Assembly (NCBI GenBank): GCA_036971715.1
Contig: JAVHJL010000012.1
Coordinates: 248,001 to 312,000 of the forward strand
Length of the DNA: 64,000 nt
Direction of reading: 5' to 3'
Source: Arthrobotrys musiformis
Lineage: Eukaryota > Ascomycota > Orbiliomycetes > Orbiliales > Orbiliaceae
Shown: positions 59,440-64,000 of the stretch, in pieces
Position numbering within the stretch: the first letter of the stretch is position 1
How the letters are laid out: each line of letters begins with the position of its first letter
Translations under genes and position numbers: made by a program
The notes under the pieces: generated by a model
The model's input: the letters and a program-made list of their open reading frames with translations, nothing else
Told to the model about the DNA's origin: nothing
Database searches by the model: none

Positions 59440-61330
59440 GCTTCCAACCAGCATGCACGCTTCCAACCCATGTAATTGCGCTGTGTCAGAAGTTTTGAAA
59501 GAATACCGCAAGCTATTATCCGGCCTACCCCTCGGTCTCTTCTGAATGGACCTATTATTCAATACGGCAGGCCTAGGCTTAGGTGGGCGCCCTCCCTCCC
59601 TCCCCCCCCCCCCCTCTCTCTCTCTCTTGATAGGCATGCGAGTACCCCCGTTTGAGGCCCGAGTGGCAGCTTCACTCAATGGTGCCTGCGGCTTTGGCCT
59701 AAGCCGTGAGGACATAATTGAAGCTGTCTCCTCGTCCCCGTCATACCACATACTCCCTGAGGGATTCATCACCTGACCGATCTTCCTGCTCATGGCTTAT
59801 AACACGGTTCGCATTCTCTGCCTGAGCCTGGGCCTCATAGGGCGGCAGAGCTGCGTGAGCGGCACCCTGCATATCAGGCACGGTTTCAGTGGGTTCACTA
59901 AGTGGCACTAGCCCCATTTCGGACGGGGTAACTGTTGGTATGTTGGTAACCGGGCGTATAAAGAGTGGCTTGAGTCGAGCTCACTAAGCACATAATAGCC
60001 TTTCTCTGGAAATGATTCAGCGATGCGGTAAGGCCCTATCCACCTCATAGCCAGTTTTGCAGAATGAGCCAACTTCAACTGTGTATCATGCGACAGAACC
60101 ATATCCTCTACATCAAATAGCCTGTTAATTATCTGGGATAAGGAATCCCACCAATCAGCCGCCATCTTTCTGTGCTTACAGAGGCACAAAGACTGCTTCC
60201 CGCAGGTAATCTTGTCTTTTTAAATGGCGAGCCCTCATAGTACGGAGCTCTTTTCGGGTATGCTTTCGGGTATGTAGCGTGCCAAGTTGGGGTACACGTG
60301 CCTATGGATAGCACTGGGTCCATTCCATATATAAGGTAATAGGGTGAATGGCCGGTAGTACTCCGAACGGTAGTCTGCTCGACCCACAAAACAGCAGGTG
60401 GGTGCCGCATCCATTCTCCTACTTTGTTTCCACATAGTCTAGAAAAGCCACCAACAATATCTTTATACTCTCTTTCAATCATGCCATTAAATTAGGCATG
60501 ATACGCGGGTTATCCGTTTTCCTTTGATGTTGTGCGTGTTCAATGGGTCGACTACCCAGCCATAATTTTTCTGGCCTCCAATAAACACCACCTCCTTGAT
60601 TCAGCCATGCCGACACAGAATATCTTCTATTAGGAAACAAGATATCGTCCTAAAATTGGCCTGCTCTGTGCCTCTAACTTTAGACTGGCCTGTTAGATAA
60701 CCTAAATAGCGTTCTCCAAAGGATGGGAGCATGCGCACCACGTCTAGGCCAATCTTCCTCTATGGGCGGGCCTTACTTGTCGGGGTAAGCATAGTCCTCT
60801 GCAAATTCATAACATGGCACTAGCATTCTACACATGTTCTGACATGTTGCTGTAAATCCTGGTATAACGCCCGCTAGTAGTACCAGTCTGCTATTTTATG
60901 ATAAGTTACCTCAATCCCTCGATGACCATGGTTTTTATACAATTCTACCATGTTGGGATCCTAAGCTTCTCTTCCTTCCTACTTATAACCCTGTAATATG
61001 GGCTGCGGCCACTTTTCTTCCTGCATTATAGTACATCATCCAGGATAATATATTTGCAAGTTTTCCTCTTTAGGGTGTGGTATTGATACTGTAGAATGTA
61101 TGAGGCCCGCGCGTCATCCAGAGGAAGGTATAGATATTGGCCTATTCGCCTCTGTATTCTTCTGGTACGTTGAAATTATTATACTCCAGAACCATGGTAT
61201 TGAGCTGCGCATTAATGAAACCGTCCATATTCTCTTCCTGCTGCGCCTGTTCCGGTTCTTCTGGAATAAACCGTTAGCCGCGGTACTCTTCCTGCCCGGC
61301 ACATACCTCACCTCAAAATCAAATAACGAT
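59440..61330 (-). mobile_element. Ty3/gypsy pol remnant
   Basis: Minus strand, in broken frames: near 61311 RYVPGRKSTAA, the RNase H-end motif normally followed by DGLSR; near 60700 FGERYLGYLTGQ and a region where the integrase core is recognisable (ISCFLIEDILCRHG, GGQKNYGWVVDPLN), with Ile replacing an expected catalytic Asp in VFIGG; at 60482 MIEREYKDIVGGFS with the expected Glu and TTGHSPYYLIYGMDPVL; at 60100 VLSHDTQLKLAHSAKLAMRW and GPYRIAESFPEKGYYVL, the integrase C-terminal module; and a basic tail (QKRPRGRPD) near 59520. Several stops and frameshifts; no LTR found. Confidence 0.7.
59582..59628 (+). repeat. polypyrimidine low-complexity tract
   Basis: CCCTCCCT repeats run into a C-homopolymer of about fourteen and then CT repeats. 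Length is likely unstable. Confidence 0.9.
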
Positions 61331-61359
61331 CAGACCTGTCAAAAGTATATATAAGAGAG

Positions 61360-61768
61360 TTACAGCAACATGCGGAACCAAAAGAAATCATCCAATGAAT
61401 CTTTTCTTTTGCAAGAAACGGTTTAGTCCTCCAACGGAGTCCTAATAATTCAATACCTCCCTCCAACACAAATTATCTCGTTGAGGTGATCGTTCAAAGC
61501 GCATCCTATATACATGAAGGTCGAACCTCGACTCTCACGTAATCTTTCAAGTAGGACAAACATTCTGTAAACAGTACATGTATACGTATACAGATGGTCG
61601 GTGAAGATTTCCGCCTGCCAAAAGAGTTACCTCAAGGGCGACTAGCTCGCGACCGGGGCGAGCTCGATTCCCCGTCTGAGAGGTTCTTTTCGTGTTTATT
61701 TTTTTCTCATTCGACTTTGGTGCCCTTTAAAAAGTCGCTTGAATAAAAATGATACACAATATAGCACC
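61360..61768. other. non-coding stretch
   Basis: No gene seen. A GC-rich inverted segment near 61660 (CGGGGCGAGCTCGATTCCCCG) superficially resembles a T arm but lacks other tRNA parts. Confidence 0.45.
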
Positions 61769-62583
61769 AGGCTCGAATAAGTCAGTGTCTCAATCTGTAC
61801 CTGCAACTCCTGTGCAATAATTCATATCGTTGTGAAGCCAAGTCTGTTTCAAAGATCCAATTATGTCCCTGTTAACTAGCTTGTTAACAGATCAGATCAG
61901 ATCACTTGACACAAAGCATTAATTCGAATTTCGGGCACCCTCCTTTTTGGTATCTGTTGTTCGCAGTGGGGAACACACTCTCATCTTGGTAGTGTGTTAT
62001 GTTGGGGTGACGAAGGAGGGAAGGAATTGTGGCTGGTGTGTTGTCAGTCAGCCGCCGCACGGGGCAAACACATCTAACATCACCTTGTGATTGCTAACAG
62101 AAACAGCTGCTGCAGCCAACATACTTCTGGTTAACATATTTCTGTGTGAATTGGCAAAGAGGAAAGCCTTCACAAAAACAAGAAAAAGGGACAAAAATGA
62201 GTGGTAGACGAAAAAAAATCCGGAAGGGCTAAGCTCAAAAGAGAAAACAAATCAGAGATCCTTACCAAAATGGGGCGGCATTGTCTTGTGATTGTTAACA
62301 GAACCATCTAACATGCTTCTGGCTAACATGCTTCTGTGAGACAAAGAGGGACGCCCCCTTTCGCAAAACAAAGGGAAAAGGACAAAAATGGGTAGCAGAC
62401 AGAAGTGGATTCAGTGAACAAAGAAGGGACAAAAGAAGGTCTCGGTCTTAATTTGGAACAGGTATATTTGCTTAAGCAGCGTATATTTGGCAGGTGGCTG
62501 AAATAGCAAAATCGGTGCCTAAAACAGCCCCTGTAACTCCCATAGCAGCCTAAAAAACTCCTCTCAACTCTTACATCAAATTT
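61769..62583 (+). repeat. dispersed repeat of about 840 bp, copy 2
   Basis: Same orientation and order as 18718-19560, from CTCGAATAAGTCAGT to CTCTTACATCAAA, with small indels; a stretch of roughly 40-60 bp present in copy 1 near 19330-19380 is missing around 62415. The two copies differ by scattered substitutions, so it is not a very recent duplication. Confidence 0.75.
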
Positions 62584-63850
62584 ACGATTATTATTTAATA
62601 TCATACTTTAATATCATCAATAACAATGTTCAATAATATTAACCGATATATAAACATGTTGATAAAAACAACAAAACAAAACTTTCCATTATAAAATATA
62701 AAAAAATTCATCAAACAAAGAAATCAATTAAAAAGTTAAAATCATCATTATTATAACAATTATATTTGTAATATTTAAAGTAATACAAAACTATCAAAAT
62801 ATTTTAAAAATCAAAAAAAATTTGTTTGATAAAAAATTAAAGAATTTTTTTTATATGATATTAAATTTCTCGACAATAAAAATAGTAAATTAAGCAAAAC
62901 AATTCAGTGTTGAAATTTTTATTAAGATTTTGAATCTTTAAGGAAATATAAGTGAGACAACTCAGCGCTGAAAATTAGTGCTGAGCCGTCTGCTAAGCTC
63001 GTCAGCTCAACATATACAATTGAGATGGCTCAGCGCTGGTTTCGCCCAACTTATACCCCGTAGTATATAAAAAATTTATTAATAATTATAAATTATATAT
63101 AAATATTATTTAATTCATTTCCAATTATATTTTTTAAAATTGTAATAATAATACGTATATTTAATTATTTACTTGAAATATAATTATAATAATAGAGGAT
63201 TAGTTTGATTAAATAATTTAAATAAAAAAAATTTATTTATTAAATTACTTTTTTAAAGAAATCATTTTAAAATTTTACGATTATTGTTTAATATTGTATT
63301 TTAATATTATTAAAGATAGTGTTTAATAATGTTAATTAATATATAAATATATTAATAAAAAATATAAAATAAAACTTTTTATTACAAAATATAAAAAAAT
63401 TCGTTTATTAAAGATATTAATTAAAAGGTTAAAGTAGTTATTTTATACATTCATTTAAAATTAAATAATAGAAAAAATAAAAATTTATTTTAATAATTAA
63501 TATATATTATTTAATTTATACTTTATAACTATATATTTTTTATTTATATAATATAAAAGTGATTGAAGTCAAACAATTCAACATAAAAATTCTACAACAA
63601 ATATAGTAAATTAAGCGAAACAATTTAGTACTAAAATTTTGAACTTTTTGAGTAAATTAAATAAGATAATATAAAATTTTTTTTTAAAAAATTCAAATGT
63701 TTGTATTAAAGATATTATTAATTTAAGAAGTTTTAGTGAGACGATTTAGTGCCGCAACTCAGTGCTGAGTCATCTACCAAGAAACGAAACTTAACCCATA
63801 CAAATGAGACGACTCAGCGCTAAGTTTGCCCAACTCATACCTCTTAGAAT
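62584..63850 (+). repeat. very AT-rich degenerate direct repeat
   Basis: 62584-63065 and 63272-63850 are two direct copies of the same sequence: both start TTTACGATTATT(A/G)TTTAATAT and both end with a less AT-rich block containing GTGAGAC(A/G)A, CTCAGCGCT and CAACT(T/C)ATACC. The second copy is more AT-rich. The pattern fits repeat-induced C-to-T mutation of a duplicated element. No coding sequence remains. Confidence 0.7.
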
Positions 63851-64000
63851 TTACAGAATTACCCGACTCGGGGAATTCATGGCCGGTGCCTCAGGGCGCT
63901 TTAGCGGTACATATTGCATTTTTTTTAACCCTAATTTTCGTAATAGTCATTACTTTCAGCTGTTAAGTATGATACTATCATTTTATACGCTATTCGTACT
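63851..64000. other. end of window, nothing recognised
   Basis: Normal composition returns after the AT-rich repeat. No feature seen in the last 150 bp. Confidence 0.4.

Noticed and set aside
59062..59793. Minus-strand ORF of 243 codons as a separate gene
   Set aside because: Its first part continues the integrase C-terminal tail and crosses a polypyrimidine tract; the rest is low complexity, so it is treated as part of the retroelement remnant.
61628..61692. Possible tRNA with CTCGATTCCCCG T-arm-like segment
   Set aside because: No box A at the right distance, no acceptor stem and no anticodon stem.

Overview
The window looks like accessory chromatin of a filamentous ascomycete (Pezizomycotina). 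Short GT-AG introns, fungal STAND/NLR architectures (PNP-NACHT-ankyrin, Goodbye-NB-ARC-TPR, HeLo-like-NACHT-WD40), C-to-T-decayed AT-rich tracts and scattered transposon remains all point that way. No rRNA and no convincing tRNA was seen. Real genes are sparse and set among pseudogenes and repeats.

Layout. 1-11 kb is mostly non-coding: a few weak minus-strand ORFs, a broken LRR-like gene, a 266-bp duplication and microsatellites. 11.2-14.6 kb (minus) is a large gene whose N-terminal part is five C2H2 zinc fingers, each on its own 90-nt exon in a tandem exon-intron array. 16.0-17.5 kb (minus) is a decayed PNP-NACHT gene. 21.5-32.3 kb (plus) is a PNP-NACHT-ankyrin NLR. 32.6-34.2 kb (minus) is a nucleic-acid-deaminase-like gene. 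36.9-37.8 kb holds EXD1-like and WD40 fragments. 38.5-42.3 kb (plus) is a conspicuously GC-rich Goodbye-NB-ARC-TPR NLR. 42.3-46 kb holds WD40 and PNP debris and a truncated transposon-like element. 48.0-50.2 kb is a large membrane protein. 50.3-51.6 kb is a broken Rhs/YD-repeat gene of bacterial type. 52.4-55.4 kb is a HeLo-like-NACHT-WD40 NLR. 55.8-61.3 kb (minus) holds a second copy of the same element and a Ty3/gypsy pol remnant. The last 2.5 kb is a dispersed repeat plus a very AT-rich direct repeat.

Most notable object: the ankyrin part of the 21.5-32.3 kb NLR. Between successive 165-nt ankyrin exons lie six arrays of a 78-bp unit. Each unit is a complete intron (GTAAGT ... CTGAT ... TTGCAG, 75 nt) plus exactly three nucleotides that differ from unit to unit. 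Read this way, the gene carries 76 one-codon microexons and 82 introns in about 7.2 kb. All are phase 0, and they fall in the loop between the end of one ankyrin repeat and the TPL of the next. The introns are nearly constant, while the 3-nt exons take 15 different values (plus an invariant AGG) and never a stop codon. This looks like a cassette array for diversifying ankyrin loops by codon variation, unit gain or loss, and possibly exon skipping. I know of no described equivalent. It rests on sequence pattern alone and needs transcript data. A one-base frameshift in the PNP part of the same gene (near 22500) leaves open whether this allele is functional.

How the parts fit: the intact genes are mostly intracellular non-self-recognition receptors and possible conflict effectors (deaminase). 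Their repeats (ANK loops, TPR, WD40, zinc fingers) are internally near-identical with variation concentrated at a few positions, as expected for fast-evolving fungal recognition loci.
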